DNA from: an uncultured Lachnospiraceae bacterium
Lineage (GTDB): Bacteria > Bacillota > Clostridia > Lachnospirales > Lachnospiraceae
NCBI GenBank assembly: GCA_910587305.1
Contig: CAJUKV010000015.1
Location: 1 to 64,000 of the forward strand
Reading direction: 5' to 3'
DNA length: 64,000 nt
Positions within the stretch are counted from its first letter, which is position 1. Every line of letters begins with the position of its first letter. Of this stretch, positions 45,733 through 53,429 are shown piece after piece. The position numbers and the translations under genes are program-made. The notes under the pieces are model-generated. The model was given only the letters and a program-made list of their open reading frames with translations. It did not search any database and was not told the origin of the DNA.

Positions 45733-46257
45733 TTACTCCTTTTTTATAGCTGTAATGGCCCGGTCAATTTCCTCTATAATCTGATCAAAGGATTTGTCCG
45801 AAACATCCACCGTCACATCAGCGCACGCCTCATATATTGGCCCGCGCTCTTTCATAAGGGTTCTGATTCTTTCCATGGGATTTTCCACCTGCAAAAGAGG
45901 TCTTGTAGTATCCGACTTTAATCTCTCATAAACAACTTCGGGCGTAACCTTTAAGTAAATCACTTTCCCCAGCCTTTTTAATAAAATATGGTTTTCTTCC
46001 CGCATGGGCAGACCTCCCCCCACGGAAATAATCTGGTTGTTTACGGTGCGGATCAACTCATTAAGACAGTCCGTTTCCATCGCCCGAAAAGCCGCTTCCC
46101 CCTTTGATGCAAACAAATCGGACACGGACATCTTTTGCCTGTTTTCTATCCATTTATCCGTATCAATCATAGTATGCTTTAAATGGTAGGACAGCCTGAT
46201 TCCCACGCTGGACTTACCGCTGCCCATAAAACCAATTAAAATAATATTATTTTCCAT
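45733..46257 (-). CDS. aroK: Shikimate kinase
   Basis: Phosphorylates shikimate with ATP. 174 residues: P-loop GFMGSGKSSVG (about 8-18), DTDKWIENRQKM for shikimate binding, FRAMETDCL, SVGGGLPMREEN, and the LID region SDTTRPLLQVENP with its Arg. Part of the yqeG-aroE-aroK-aroQ set. Confidence 0.95.
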   Translation of the reverse strand: MENNIILIGFMGSGKSSVGIRLSYHLKHTMIDTDKWIENRQKMSVSDLFASKGEAAFRAMETDCLNELIRTVNNQIISVGGGLPMREENHILLKRLGKVIYLKVTPEVVYERLKSDTTRPLLQVENPMERIRTLMKERGPIYEACADVTVDVSDKSFDQIIEEIDRAITAIKKE

Positions 46258-46359
46258 GATTATCCCCTCGCATATAATCGGCGGAGTCTATTGTCATATA
46301 TCGCAAGTTTTGCTTAAAATGCTGCCATCAATAGGGAGTCCGGAAGTTTACATCCAAAC

Positions 46360-47226
46360 TTATAATTCCATTTTTTCTTTTAAAGCCTGATATACTTCCA
46401 GAGCCGTTTCTTCCGGAACCGACAGTTTATTCCAAAGCTCATAGGCAATGATTCCCTGATACAAAAGCATCTTAAGCCCGTGAAAAGCTTTACCGTCTTG
46501 CTCTTTTACCATCTTCATAAATTTAGTTTCGGAAGGCCTGTAAATCAAGTCGTAACCCGTATGTATTTTTTGATAAAACTCCTGATCCTCTATAACGGCT
46601 TTATCCATGTTCGGATACATGCCTACGCTGGTGGCCTGAATCGCCAAAAATTTTTTGTCCGGCAATGAGCGGTAATCTGAAAGGGCCATAGGATAAATAC
46701 ACTCTTTGCCCGTTTTTTCGTTTACCTCCTTTGCGACCGCCAGAGCCTTTGCAAGGGAACGGTTTAAAAGGTAAACCCTGGCGACGTTTTTGGAGGCGCA
46801 CAAAAAGGCGACCGCCCTGGCCGCACCGCCTGCTCCCAGCAAAACCACATCTTCCCCTTCTATCCGTATGCCTTCGCTGCACATGGCGCGGTACAGCCCC
46901 GGCATATCCGTGTTGTATCCTTTGAATCCGCCTTCCACCCGCACCAGCGTATTGACCGCCCCGATTTTTTTTGCCAGATCATCTATCTGGCATATACTTG
47001 CCATCACTTCGCTTTTATAGGGCACCGTCACATTCAGTCCTAAAAGATTAAGGGCGTAAGCGCCCTTTACGGCATCTGGGACCTGTCCCTGCTCCACATG
47101 AAAAGGGACGTATGCAAGATTATGGGAAAGCATATGCGCCAACGTGTTATGGATAAACGGCGACATGGTATGCTCCACCGGATTTCCTATCAGCCCACAG
47201 GTTCTTGTATAACCGTTAATCTCCAT
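46360..47226 (-). CDS. aroE: Shikimate dehydrogenase
   Basis: NADPH-dependent reduction of 3-dehydroshikimate. 288 residues: GLIGNPVEHTMSPFIHN, NVTVPYKSEVM with the catalytic Lys, GAVNTLVR and YNTDMPGLYRAM with the Asp, then the nucleotide-binding VLLGAGGAARAVAFL, ATSVGMYPN and the C-terminal FHGLKMLLYQGIIAYELW. ATG 47226, with GGAGG upstream, lies inside the end of yqeG (11-base overlap), so the genes are coupled. Confidence 0.95.
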   Translation of the reverse strand: MEINGYTRTCGLIGNPVEHTMSPFIHNTLAHMLSHNLAYVPFHVEQGQVPDAVKGAYALNLLGLNVTVPYKSEVMASICQIDDLAKKIGAVNTLVRVEGGFKGYNTDMPGLYRAMCSEGIRIEGEDVVLLGAGGAARAVAFLCASKNVARVYLLNRSLAKALAVAKEVNEKTGKECIYPMALSDYRSLPDKKFLAIQATSVGMYPNMDKAVIEDQEFYQKIHTGYDLIYRPSETKFMKMVKEQDGKAFHGLKMLLYQGIIAYELWNKLSVPEETALEVYQALKEKMEL

Positions 47227-47755
47227 CTGTTCCCTCCTCCAAATACTTCTTTCCCTCTTTTTTACATTTACGCCGGTAAAAGGCAAGTACGATTTTTTCA
47301 AGATAACGCTTTAAGACAATCTGAATTTCTTCTCTTTTATCAATCGGCTGAACCAGAATGGAAAAAATACCTGCGTTTCTGGCTCCCCACACATCCGTGA
47401 ATAGTTGGTCCCCCACAAAAAGCGTGGTTGCCCTGTCCGTTTTCAGCATTTCCATCGCCCGCAGATATCCTTTTTTCCCCGGTTTCCCCGCCTTAAAAAT
47501 ATATTTGCCCTTCACGGCGTCACTGAACATTTTCACTCTGGGTTCCTTGTTGTTGGACAGAAATAAGATCCGAAAGCCCATATCCTGCAGCTCCTTTATC
47601 AGCTTTCTGCTTCTTTCATCCGCCGGTGCTCCGTGGGTGACCAGGGTGTTATCAATATCAAAAATGATTCCTCTGTAGCCTAAGCCATAATATCCGGCAA
47701 AATTTATTTTGTATGTAGAGCTTATATAAACATCGGGGTAAAACCTCTCCAGCAT
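47216..47755 (-). CDS. yqeG: YqeG-family HAD phosphatase
   Basis: Predicted HAD-superfamily IIIA phosphatase of 179 residues. Motif I is FDIDNTLVTHG, motif II FLSNNKEPRV, then KAGKPGKKGYLRAM with the conserved Lys and VGDQLFTDVWGARNAG for motif III/IV. AAAGGAG five bases before ATG 47755. B. subtilis yqeG is also adjacent to aroE (yqeG-yqeH-aroE), although yqeH is absent here. Substrate unknown; a phosphatidylglycerophosphate-type role has been proposed for related proteins. Confidence 0.9.
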   Translation of the reverse strand: MLERFYPDVYISSTYKINFAGYYGLGYRGIIFDIDNTLVTHGAPADERSRKLIKELQDMGFRILFLSNNKEPRVKMFSDAVKGKYIFKAGKPGKKGYLRAMEMLKTDRATTLFVGDQLFTDVWGARNAGIFSILVQPIDKREEIQIVLKRYLEKIVLAFYRRKCKKEGKKYLEEGTDGD

Positions 47756-47837
47756 GGATTCTCCTTTCGGCGTTCTCAGGCAAGTCAGATGCACAAGTTA
47801 CTTTGCGACTATCCTTATTTTGTATGGAAAGCCTGTT

Positions 47838-48038
47838 TCAGCACATCGGATCTTCTAAATCATACAGTTTTCCGGTGGCATAGGGGCTTCCCACATCACA
47901 TCTTCCATGGTGATACGTCTTCTTTCTCTGCCCTTCTTCCATTTCTCCGCTGGTCTCCACCTTGATGCGGCTTACCTCACCGGTCGTGAGCTGATCCAGC
48001 ATCCTCACCACTTCGTCAATTTTATCATTTTTCTCCAT
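47838..48038 (-). CDS. Small hypothetical protein upstream of yqeG (66 aa)
   Basis: MEKNDKIDEVVRMLDQLTTG begins a helical N-terminal half; the C-terminal half carries KKTYHHGRCDVGSPYATGK and ends DPMC, with His and Cys residues that could bind a metal. Not recognised. ATG 48038 has AAAGGG about eleven bases upstream; further in-frame ATGs at 48062 and 48083 lack a ribosome site. It lies upstream of yqeG in the same direction and may share its transcript. Confidence 0.6.
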   Translation of the reverse strand: MEKNDKIDEVVRMLDQLTTGEVSRIKVETSGEMEEGQRKKTYHHGRCDVGSPYATGKLYDLEDPMC

Positions 48039-48117
48039 TATGTTCAAAGCCCTTTCTTTCATTCTGCTGAATATGCGGTACAAAAATTACTTTTTTCATA
48101 TTGTCCTCCCGTCCGCT

Positions 48118-48150
48118 CGGAGCGAATAGAAATTCGGTCGTCACCGCGCT
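48118..48150. repeat. Fragment of the long palindromic repeat
   Basis: GAATAGAAATTC followed by GTCGTCACCGCGCT matches one arm of the elements at 11981 and 23829; the remainder of the element is missing. Confidence 0.6.
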
Positions 48151-48191
48151 ATGTCTTTGGCCAGCCGGTGAAAAGTAATGTGCGAAACGGG

Positions 48192-49046
48192 TTAATCCCC
48201 CCATATAATGATACAGTTTTTAGGCGCTGTTAAAGGTTCTTCCGGAATGGTATGGGCTCCCGGAATGATTTCCAGTAATTCCTCCACACCATACCCGTCC
48301 AGCTTATCGTGTGACATTGCGTTCCATGTGATATATCCTCTTTTTGCCTTCTTAATCACCTGATTCAGATATACGTCCTGTACCGCCCGAATCAGCTCCG
48401 AAAAGGCATAATTGCTGATTGCCAAATCATAGGTTTGATCGTTTTCCCTGATGTTTGTTCCGTCTACAAAAACAAATTTATCTTTTATTGTCTCATATTT
48501 TCCAAGATATTTTCCGGCAAGCTCTAACACTTCGGGCAAGTCAAACAGAAAATACTTCTCTATTCCCAGATGGGATGTTAAAATGCGTCCTTCTCCGCCA
48601 TATCCCACGCCGATTTCCGCCACGGAAGAAATATTTTTCACATCAAATAGCCCCATGATATCCTGCAATACTTTGGCGTAACGCACGGTAGTGGGACTTA
48701 GCTTCCTGTTTTTCCCATTGATGGAAAAGACGGCTCTCTCCGGCTTTCCATATAAATCGTTGTCCGCAAAATTATTCCATTCCTCCGCGTCAAATCCGCC
48801 TCTTTGGTTGATAATGTTTAAATACTTGTCCCCGTCTTCCTTTGACACATGTTCCAGTATTTGATTGTATATTTCATTTCTCCTGAACTTGCGAAAATAT
48901 TTTTCTTCTCTCGCCGCCTGCAGACACACTGCCGGATAAAGCCCGTTATCGGAAAGGCTTGTCTGCTCCCTTTTTGCCAAGTCACCCTGCCGGCCGATAT
49001 CTGCCTGACCATCTTTTTGATTCAGTAATTTTTCAAGTATACTCAT
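48192..49046 (-). CDS. Putative sugar O-methyltransferase
   Basis: 284 residues. NDLYGKPERAVFSINGKNRK and LSPTTVRYAKVLQDIMGLFD precede a Rossmann-type SAM site VAEIGVGYGGEGRILTSHLG, with YFLFDLPEVLELAGKYL and a late AISNYAFSELIRAVQDVYLN. This order matches the putative sugar O-methyltransferase family (TIGR04371, from memory) found in polysaccharide loci. AAAGGAAC lies about nine bases before ATG 49046. No other glycan genes are directly adjacent. Confidence 0.78.
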   Translation of the reverse strand: MSILEKLLNQKDGQADIGRQGDLAKREQTSLSDNGLYPAVCLQAAREEKYFRKFRRNEIYNQILEHVSKEDGDKYLNIINQRGGFDAEEWNNFADNDLYGKPERAVFSINGKNRKLSPTTVRYAKVLQDIMGLFDVKNISSVAEIGVGYGGEGRILTSHLGIEKYFLFDLPEVLELAGKYLGKYETIKDKFVFVDGTNIRENDQTYDLAISNYAFSELIRAVQDVYLNQVIKKAKRGYITWNAMSHDKLDGYGVEELLEIIPGAHTIPEEPLTAPKNCIIIWGD

Positions 49047-49144
49047 TTTATAACCATGTTCCTTTCCCCGCCTGCGGATTGATGACACATGCACAAATTT
49101 GTCCTGTCCTTTTCCGCCTTCTCCTTACGACAGATAGACAGCAG

Positions 49145-49174
49145 AAAAAGCTCTTGCCCCACTTAAGCAAAAGC
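49145..49174 (-). terminator. Terminator after nrdR
   Basis: GCTTTTGC pairs with GCAAGAGC (one wobble), nine-base loop, followed by five U on the minus strand. Confidence 0.65.
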
Positions 49175-49203
49175 ATTTAAAACGCTGCCCTGTATCATTT
49201 AAC

Positions 49204-49653
49204 TTATTCCAACACTTTTTTCAACTCGTCCATAAAAGTATTGATATCTTTAAATTCCCTGTATACGGAAGCAAAACGCACGTACGCAACCGCTTCCAAA
49301 TCCTTAAGCTTGTTCATCACAAGCTCGCCGATTACACGGCTGGGTATTTCCTTTTCTTCCGTGCTGAAAATTTCGGTTTCCACCTCGTCCACCAACTGCT
49401 TAATCCGGCTGACGCTGATCGGCCTCTTATGGCACGCCCGAAGCACGCCCGCTTCTATTTTGGATCTGTCATAGGTTTCCCTGTTGTCGTCCTTTTTAAT
49501 GACAATCAGTGGGATCGTCTCTACCTTTTCATAGGTGGTAAACCGCTTACTGCACTCGTCACAAACTCTGCGCCGCCTGATAGAATTATTATCATCCGCT
49601 GGCCTTGAATCAATGACCCTGGTATTCTCATGACCGCAAAACGGACATTTCAT
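49204..49653 (-). CDS. nrdR: Transcriptional repressor NrdR
   Basis: Zinc-ribbon and ATP-cone repressor of ribonucleotide reductase genes. 149 residues; the zinc ribbon [19 protein letters not shown] with [14 protein letters not shown] holds four Cys, and the ATP-cone has [20 protein letters not shown] and [20 protein letters not shown]. Usual length and complete. It lies downstream of sigG in the same direction. Confidence 0.97.
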   Translation of the reverse strand: MKCPFCGHENTRVIDSRPADDNNSIRRRRVCDECSKRFTTYEKVETIPLIVIKKDDNRETYDRSKIEAGVLRACHKRPISVSRIKQLVDEVETEIFSTEEKEIPSRVIGELVMNKLKDLEAVAYVRFASVYREFKDINTFMDELKKVLE

Positions 49654-49847
49654 ATGAATCCTCCATACCGCCGGTAATTTCTCCGGCTGGCTAGTGAGTA
49701 CATTACTGTACGTTATTCGTAACTGTTCGGCCCAAAACTATGCATTTACTGTTATCATTATTCTGATAACAATGTCATTATATGCGGATTTACAAATTAT
49801 GTCAACTGGCGCGTGCTTGAAAATGGCTGACCGAGCGGCATTTTTTA

Positions 49848-50627
49848 TCATGCCGTCAAATAATTCTTCATTACCTTCAACGCATTTTTTTCCAGTCTTG
49901 ACACCTGAGCCTGGGAGATCCCAATCATATCCGCCACCTCCATCTGCGTTTTCCCCTCAAAAAAGCGAAGGCTGATTATCTCGTGCTCACGCTCCCCTAA
50001 TCGCTTCATGGCTTCGCTTAAAGACAGATGTTCCACCCAGTTTTCCTCTTTATTCTTTTTATCGCTGATTTGATCCATCACATAAAGGGTATCCCCTCCG
50101 TCCGTAAAAATCGGTTCGTACAGGCTCATGGGGTTTTGAATCGCATCCAATGCATAGACGATATCCTCCTTGGATATGCCGATTTCCGACGCAATCTCAT
50201 TGATGGTAGGCTCTTTCATATTTTGTTTAATCAGATTTTCCTTGGCATAAATAGCCTTATAGGCGGTATCCTTTAAAGACCTGCTTACGCGAATCGTGTT
50301 GTTGTCCCGAAGGAAACGGCGGATCTCGCCGATGATCATTGGCACGGCGTAGGTGCTGAATTTTACATTCAAAGAAGAATCAAAGTTGTCAATCGCCTTG
50401 ATTAATCCTATACACCCTATTTGAAACAGGTCGTCCACATTTTCATTGCTGGCGGAAAATCGCTTGATCACGCTTAGAACAAGCCGTAAATTCCCTTCGA
50501 TATACTTTTTTCTCGCCTCCATATCTCCCGATTCTATCTGTTCAAATAATTTTTCCTTTTCGTCTGATTTTAACAGAGGCAGCTTTGCCGTATTCACGCC
50601 GCATATCTCAACTTTTCCCTGGGCCAT
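49848..50627 (-). CDS. sigG: Sporulation sigma factor SigG
   Basis: Forespore-specific late sigma factor. 259 residues. The family's N-terminal GKVEICGVNTAKLPLLKSDE is followed by region 2 (DDLFQIGCIGLIKAIDNFDS, KFSTYAVPMIIGEIRRFLRD), region 3, and region 4 HTH QMEVADMIGISQAQVSRLEK. ATG 50627 matches the known protein start and has AGGAGG ten bases upstream; the open frame continues upstream to a GTG at 50720, which I reject. A pseudoknot-type repeat lies 120 bases upstream. Order spoIIGA-sigE-sigG is the conserved arrangement. Confidence 0.96.
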   Translation of the reverse strand: MAQGKVEICGVNTAKLPLLKSDEKEKLFEQIESGDMEARKKYIEGNLRLVLSVIKRFSASNENVDDLFQIGCIGLIKAIDNFDSSLNVKFSTYAVPMIIGEIRRFLRDNNTIRVSRSLKDTAYKAIYAKENLIKQNMKEPTINEIASEIGISKEDIVYALDAIQNPMSLYEPIFTDGGDTLYVMDQISDKKNKEENWVEHLSLSEAMKRLGEREHEIISLRFFEGKTQMEVADMIGISQAQVSRLEKNALKVMKNYLTA

Positions 50628-50681
50628 GTATGATTTTCCTCCTGCTTCGTTCATCATTAAAATGTTAAACAAGCACTGACA

Positions 50682-50711
50682 CGCTTCGCGAGCCAGCTTA
50701 TTGTAATAAAA
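50682..50711. repeat. Third copy of the CGCTTCGCGA..GCTTATTG repeat
   Basis: Matches the two units at 2883-3015. It lies in the leader of sigG, between the pseudoknot-type repeat and the gene start. Confidence 0.5.
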
Positions 50712-50748
50712 ATCATTCACAAAACAGGCGGAAAATATTCATACTTTT

Positions 50749-50840
50749 CCTCATTTCTGCGCTGCTTTTTGCGCATATCAAGTTTGTGGGTGCAGCGCAG
50801 ACACAAACTTGTGAGTGAAAGGTTGAAAACCTTTCACTCT
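50749..50840 (-). promoter_or_regulatory. Pseudoknot-type leader repeat, copy 2 (upstream of sigG)
   Basis: Nearly identical to the copy at 52200-52290, including the additional hairpin GAGTGAAAGG/CCTTTCACTC at its 5' end. Its closing GAGG serves a nine-codon ORF, MNIFRLFCE, starting six bases later (ATG 50742) rather than sigG itself, which starts 120 bases downstream. Confidence 0.72.
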
Positions 50841-50945
50841 TTTGAACCCTTTTATCTTCTTAGCATAAAATATATTATACCGGAAAAAGAAATTGATAAA
50901 AAAGTGAAGGTAAGCAATGCTCACCTTGCAGAAATGAGGTAGAAT

Positions 50946-51179
50946 ATGCTTTTTTCTGAGTTAAAGTGCAAAGATGTGATCAATATGCGGGACTGTAAAA
51001 AACTTGGAAGAATATCCGACTTAGAGTTTGACCAATGCAGCGGACAAATCTGCAAGGTTTTTATTCCCAGCGGCAATAAATTTTTCAATTTGCTCTGTAC
51101 GGAACCGGATATCTGTATCCCCTACAAAGATATTAAGCAAATCGGGCCCGATATCATTATTGTGGACATACGCTGTTAA
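50946..51179 (+). CDS. ymxH: YlmC/YmxH-family PRC-barrel sporulation protein
   Basis: 77-residue PRC-barrel protein: MLFSELKCKDVINMRDCKKL, GRISDLEFDQCSGQICKVFI and PYKDIKQIGPDIIIVDI fit the YlmC/YmxH family linked to sporulation. GAGG lies six bases before the ATG, preceded by a hairpin AAGGTAAGC/GCTCACCTT. It stands alone on the plus strand between sigG and sigE, which both run minus, so it is transcribed against its neighbours. Confidence 0.88.
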   Translation: MLFSELKCKDVINMRDCKKLGRISDLEFDQCSGQICKVFIPSGNKFFNLLCTEPDICIPYKDIKQIGPDIIIVDIRC

Positions 51180-51233
51180 TGGGTTTCTTACGTCATACGT
51201 CCCTCTGTCATAATACCCGCAAAAACTTGTTCA

Positions 51234-51393
51234 GGCGGGGAAATTTTTTCTCCCTGCCCGCCGCGCGGCCCGTGCGTTACTTTAGCGGCATGTTTTCTCT
51301 GCATGGGCCTGTGCAATCCAGCAGGGAAATTTTTCTCCCTATTCGCGCGCCGGGCGTCCGTCAGCTTGCTGATATATATCCTTTGGACGCCCG
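51234..51393. repeat. Paired-hairpin intergenic repeat, two tandem copies
   Basis: Unit 1: a GGGGAAA..TTTCTCCC hairpin (51236-51256) and GGCCCGTGC/GCATGGGCC (51267-51309, one wobble), as at 2794. Unit 2: AGCAGGGAAA..TTTCTCCCT (51320-51340) and a new pair CGGGCGTCC/GGACGCCCG (51351-51393). Lies between the convergent ymxH and sigE ends. Confidence 0.65.
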
Positions 51394-51446
51394 TGTGCAT
51401 AAAGAAGCCGAATTATGCGGCGGCCCGGCTTATTTTTGTTCCATTT

Positions 51447-52190
51447 TCAGTAACTTTCCCGAATCAATTCCTTTTTAAGCCTTTTCATAATTTTTTTCTC
51501 CAGTCTTGAAATATATGACTGGGAAATTCCGAGAAGCTCTGCCACCTCCTTCTGGGTCATCTCCTTCCCGTCGGGCGTTCCAAGCCCAAACCGCAAATTG
51601 ATGATGGTCTTTTCCCTCTCGGTGAGCTTATCGATGGCCTTAAGAAGGAGCTTTCGCTCCACCTCGTTTTCAATATCTTTGTATATAACGTCCTCGTCCG
51701 TTCCGAGGATATCCGACAGAAGCAGCTCGTTTCCGTCCCAATCCACATTTAAGGGCTCGTCAATGGACACTTCCAGCTTCGTCTTATTATTCCTGCGCAG
51801 GTACATCAATATTTCATTTTCAATACACCTTGAAGCGTAAGTTGCAAGCTTGATATTTTTTTCCGGATTAAAAGTGTTGATAGACTTAATCAACCCGATT
51901 GTTCCTATGGAAATTAAGTCCTCCACTCCCACCCCCGTGTTATCAAACTTCTTTGCTATGTAAACCACCAGACGTAAATTATGCTCAATCAGTATGGACT
52001 TTGCCTCGTCCTCATATTCCGTTCCCAAATCGCCGATCACAGCATTTTCTTTCTCCACCTCAAGGGGCGGCGGAAGCACCTCCGAACCGCCTATGTAGTG
52101 CACATCCCCCTGCTTTGTCAGTAAGAATCCTGGTTCCCTGCGGTATAGCTTAAACTGAAGCTTACCCGGAATTGCCACTTTAAATACCAT
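51447..52190 (-). CDS. sigE: Sporulation sigma factor SigE precursor
   Basis: Early mother-cell sigma factor made as an inactive pro-protein. 247 residues: the N-terminal ~30 residues ([20 protein letters not shown]) correspond to the pro-sequence removed by SpoIIGA, then region 2 ([40 protein letters not shown]) and region 4 ([30 protein letters not shown]). ATG 52190 has GAGGAG seven bases upstream, and that ribosome site is the last part of a pseudoknot-type repeat. Located directly downstream of spoIIGA. Confidence 0.96.
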   Translation of the reverse strand: MVFKVAIPGKLQFKLYRREPGFLLTKQGDVHYIGGSEVLPPPLEVEKENAVIGDLGTEYEDEAKSILIEHNLRLVVYIAKKFDNTGVGVEDLISIGTIGLIKSINTFNPEKNIKLATYASRCIENEILMYLRRNNKTKLEVSIDEPLNVDWDGNELLLSDILGTDEDVIYKDIENEVERKLLLKAIDKLTEREKTIINLRFGLGTPDGKEMTQKEVAELLGISQSYISRLEKKIMKRLKKELIRESY

Positions 52191-52199
52191 TTATGATCT

Positions 52200-52290
52200 C
52201 CTCATTTCTGCGCTGCTTTTTGCGCATATCAAGTTTGTGGATGCAGCGCAGACACAAACTTGTGAGTGAAAGGTTGAAAGCCTTTCACTC
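52200..52290 (-). promoter_or_regulatory. Pseudoknot-type leader repeat, copy 3 (sigE leader)
   Basis: Minus strand order: hairpin GAGTGAAAGG/CCTTTCACTC, then arm a CAAGTTTGTG, b CTGCGCTGC, a' CACAAACTTG, 13 bases, b' GCAGCGCAG, then AAATGAGGAG. Stems a (10 bp) and b (9 bp) are interleaved, the topology of an H-type pseudoknot. Located between spoIIGA and sigE. Confidence 0.78.
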
Positions 52291-52319
52291 TTTCCTGCTG
52301 TTTTTGCTTTCATAATTTT

Positions 52320-53150
52320 TTATATGGATAATTCCGGAGGCAGTACCATCTGGTAACTGCCTTTTCCGGAAATTTTTCCCTTAAATATTGCTACAATCAC
52401 CTTTTCATATTGTTTTTCACCCATGCTGCCTTTGACTTTCATCGTGTCTATCTCGTATCCTTCCAGCAAACCGCTGTCTTTCCCTATACTGTGATAGGGA
52501 ATGATTTTATATTTTTCCGGCTTCATCCACAGCTTCAAATTCTCCCACTGCCCTGCTTCCAATATTGCCACAGGCTTTCTGCTGACGGGTTCCACCAGTC
52601 CGTTTCCGGTATCAACCAAAGCGTCAACCATTAAAATTCCTTCATCCCCCGGAATGCTGACCCTGCAAAAATGTTCCTTTTGCCTCTTCCGATAGATGGC
52701 AATCACTCCGGTGCAAAGTGCAAAACCCGCAAATCCCAGACCTGCAAGCAATATTATTGAATCTTCATATTCCGCAAACAGGCTGTTTCTTCCCCTGAGA
52801 AAGATTATGAACCCGCCTATCAGAAAAGAAAAAAAATAAAGATAGCCAAGCCCTCGCAGCAATTCCCCATAGCCTTTGGCCTTACATGCAATTTTTATCA
52901 TAAGCATTCCAATCGGAACCATCCCTAAAAGTACTTTCAGCATATATGGTATTTGGGGCAGGCACAGTACAATACAGTAGCCCGCCGCTCCTATGGCGCT
53001 TCCTGCAAAGATCCTCGCATACATGGCGGTTTTTCCAAGCGCCTTTGCAGTAAGCGCAAGCAGATAGAAATCCATCACCATATTCAGTAAAAAAATGCTG
53101 TCAATATAAATGGTACCCTGTAATTGCACCTTGCAATTTTTCACCTCCAT
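52320..53150 (-). CDS. spoIIGA: Pro-SigE processing protease SpoIIGA
   Basis: Membrane-embedded aspartic protease that activates SigE. 276 residues: five hydrophobic helices in the first ~150 residues, starting with GTIYIDSIFLLNMVMDFYLL, then a cytoplasmic protease domain with the active-site motif LVDTGNGLVEP (Asp-Thr-Gly) and the VPYHSIGK-like IIPYHSIGKDSG. The annotated ATG at 53150 has GGAG only two bases away; a GTG seven codons later is possible. Transcribed from the Spo0A-like promoter at 53198-53231. Confidence 0.93.
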   Translation of the reverse strand: MEVKNCKVQLQGTIYIDSIFLLNMVMDFYLLALTAKALGKTAMYARIFAGSAIGAAGYCIVLCLPQIPYMLKVLLGMVPIGMLMIKIACKAKGYGELLRGLGYLYFFSFLIGGFIIFLRGRNSLFAEYEDSIILLAGLGFAGFALCTGVIAIYRKRQKEHFCRVSIPGDEGILMVDALVDTGNGLVEPVSRKPVAILEAGQWENLKLWMKPEKYKIIPYHSIGKDSGLLEGYEIDTMKVKGSMGEKQYEKVIVAIFKGKISGKGSYQMVLPPELSI

Positions 53151-53197
53151 TTCTCCGGTACGAGTACTATAAGTACGGGTACTTCATGTACTTGTTC

Positions 53198-53231
53198 ATT
53201 ATAAACATTAATGCTTTCACAATTTGTCAAA
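53198..53231 (-). promoter_or_regulatory. spoIIG promoter with Spo0A box and long spacer
   Basis: Minus strand TTGACA (53225-53230), 21-base spacer, TATAAT (53198-53203). The -35 is covered by TTTGTCAAA (plus 53223-53231), an exact fit to the Spo0A box TTTGTCRAA. The B. subtilis spoIIG promoter likewise has an over-long spacer and Spo0A boxes at its -35. Confidence 0.75.
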
Positions 53232-53270
53232 ACATTGTCCCTGCCCTTTTCATTCATCGCTGCAATACGA

Positions 53271-53301
53271 CAAAAAGGGCTGTCACAAAACCTGACAGTC
53301 C
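53271..53301 (-). terminator. Terminator of the 53430-55163 ABC exporter
   Basis: On the minus strand GGACTGTCA pairs with TGACAGCCC (one mismatch), seven-base loop, then five U. It separates the exporter from spoIIGA. Confidence 0.8.
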
Positions 53302-53429
53302 TACAATATCTATCCGACTCTTTGGAGTATGGGTGTTTCTATTGTATGAATCTGCTATTTTGCAACAGCCCTATGCCATTACGGCAGGCCGGATTGCCAA
53401 ACGCGGCAGGCGTTTGGCAGCCTGTTCAT

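Noticed and set aside
50628..50720. 31-residue N-terminal extension of SigG from a GTG
   Set aside because: The known SigG N-terminus starts at the ATG at 50627 with its own AGGAGG; the extension translates repeat sequence.
53266..53274. Second upstream Spo0A box (TTTGTCGTA) at spoIIG
   Set aside because: It matches 8 of 9 bases, but overlaps the U-tract of the upstream terminator, so it may be coincidental.
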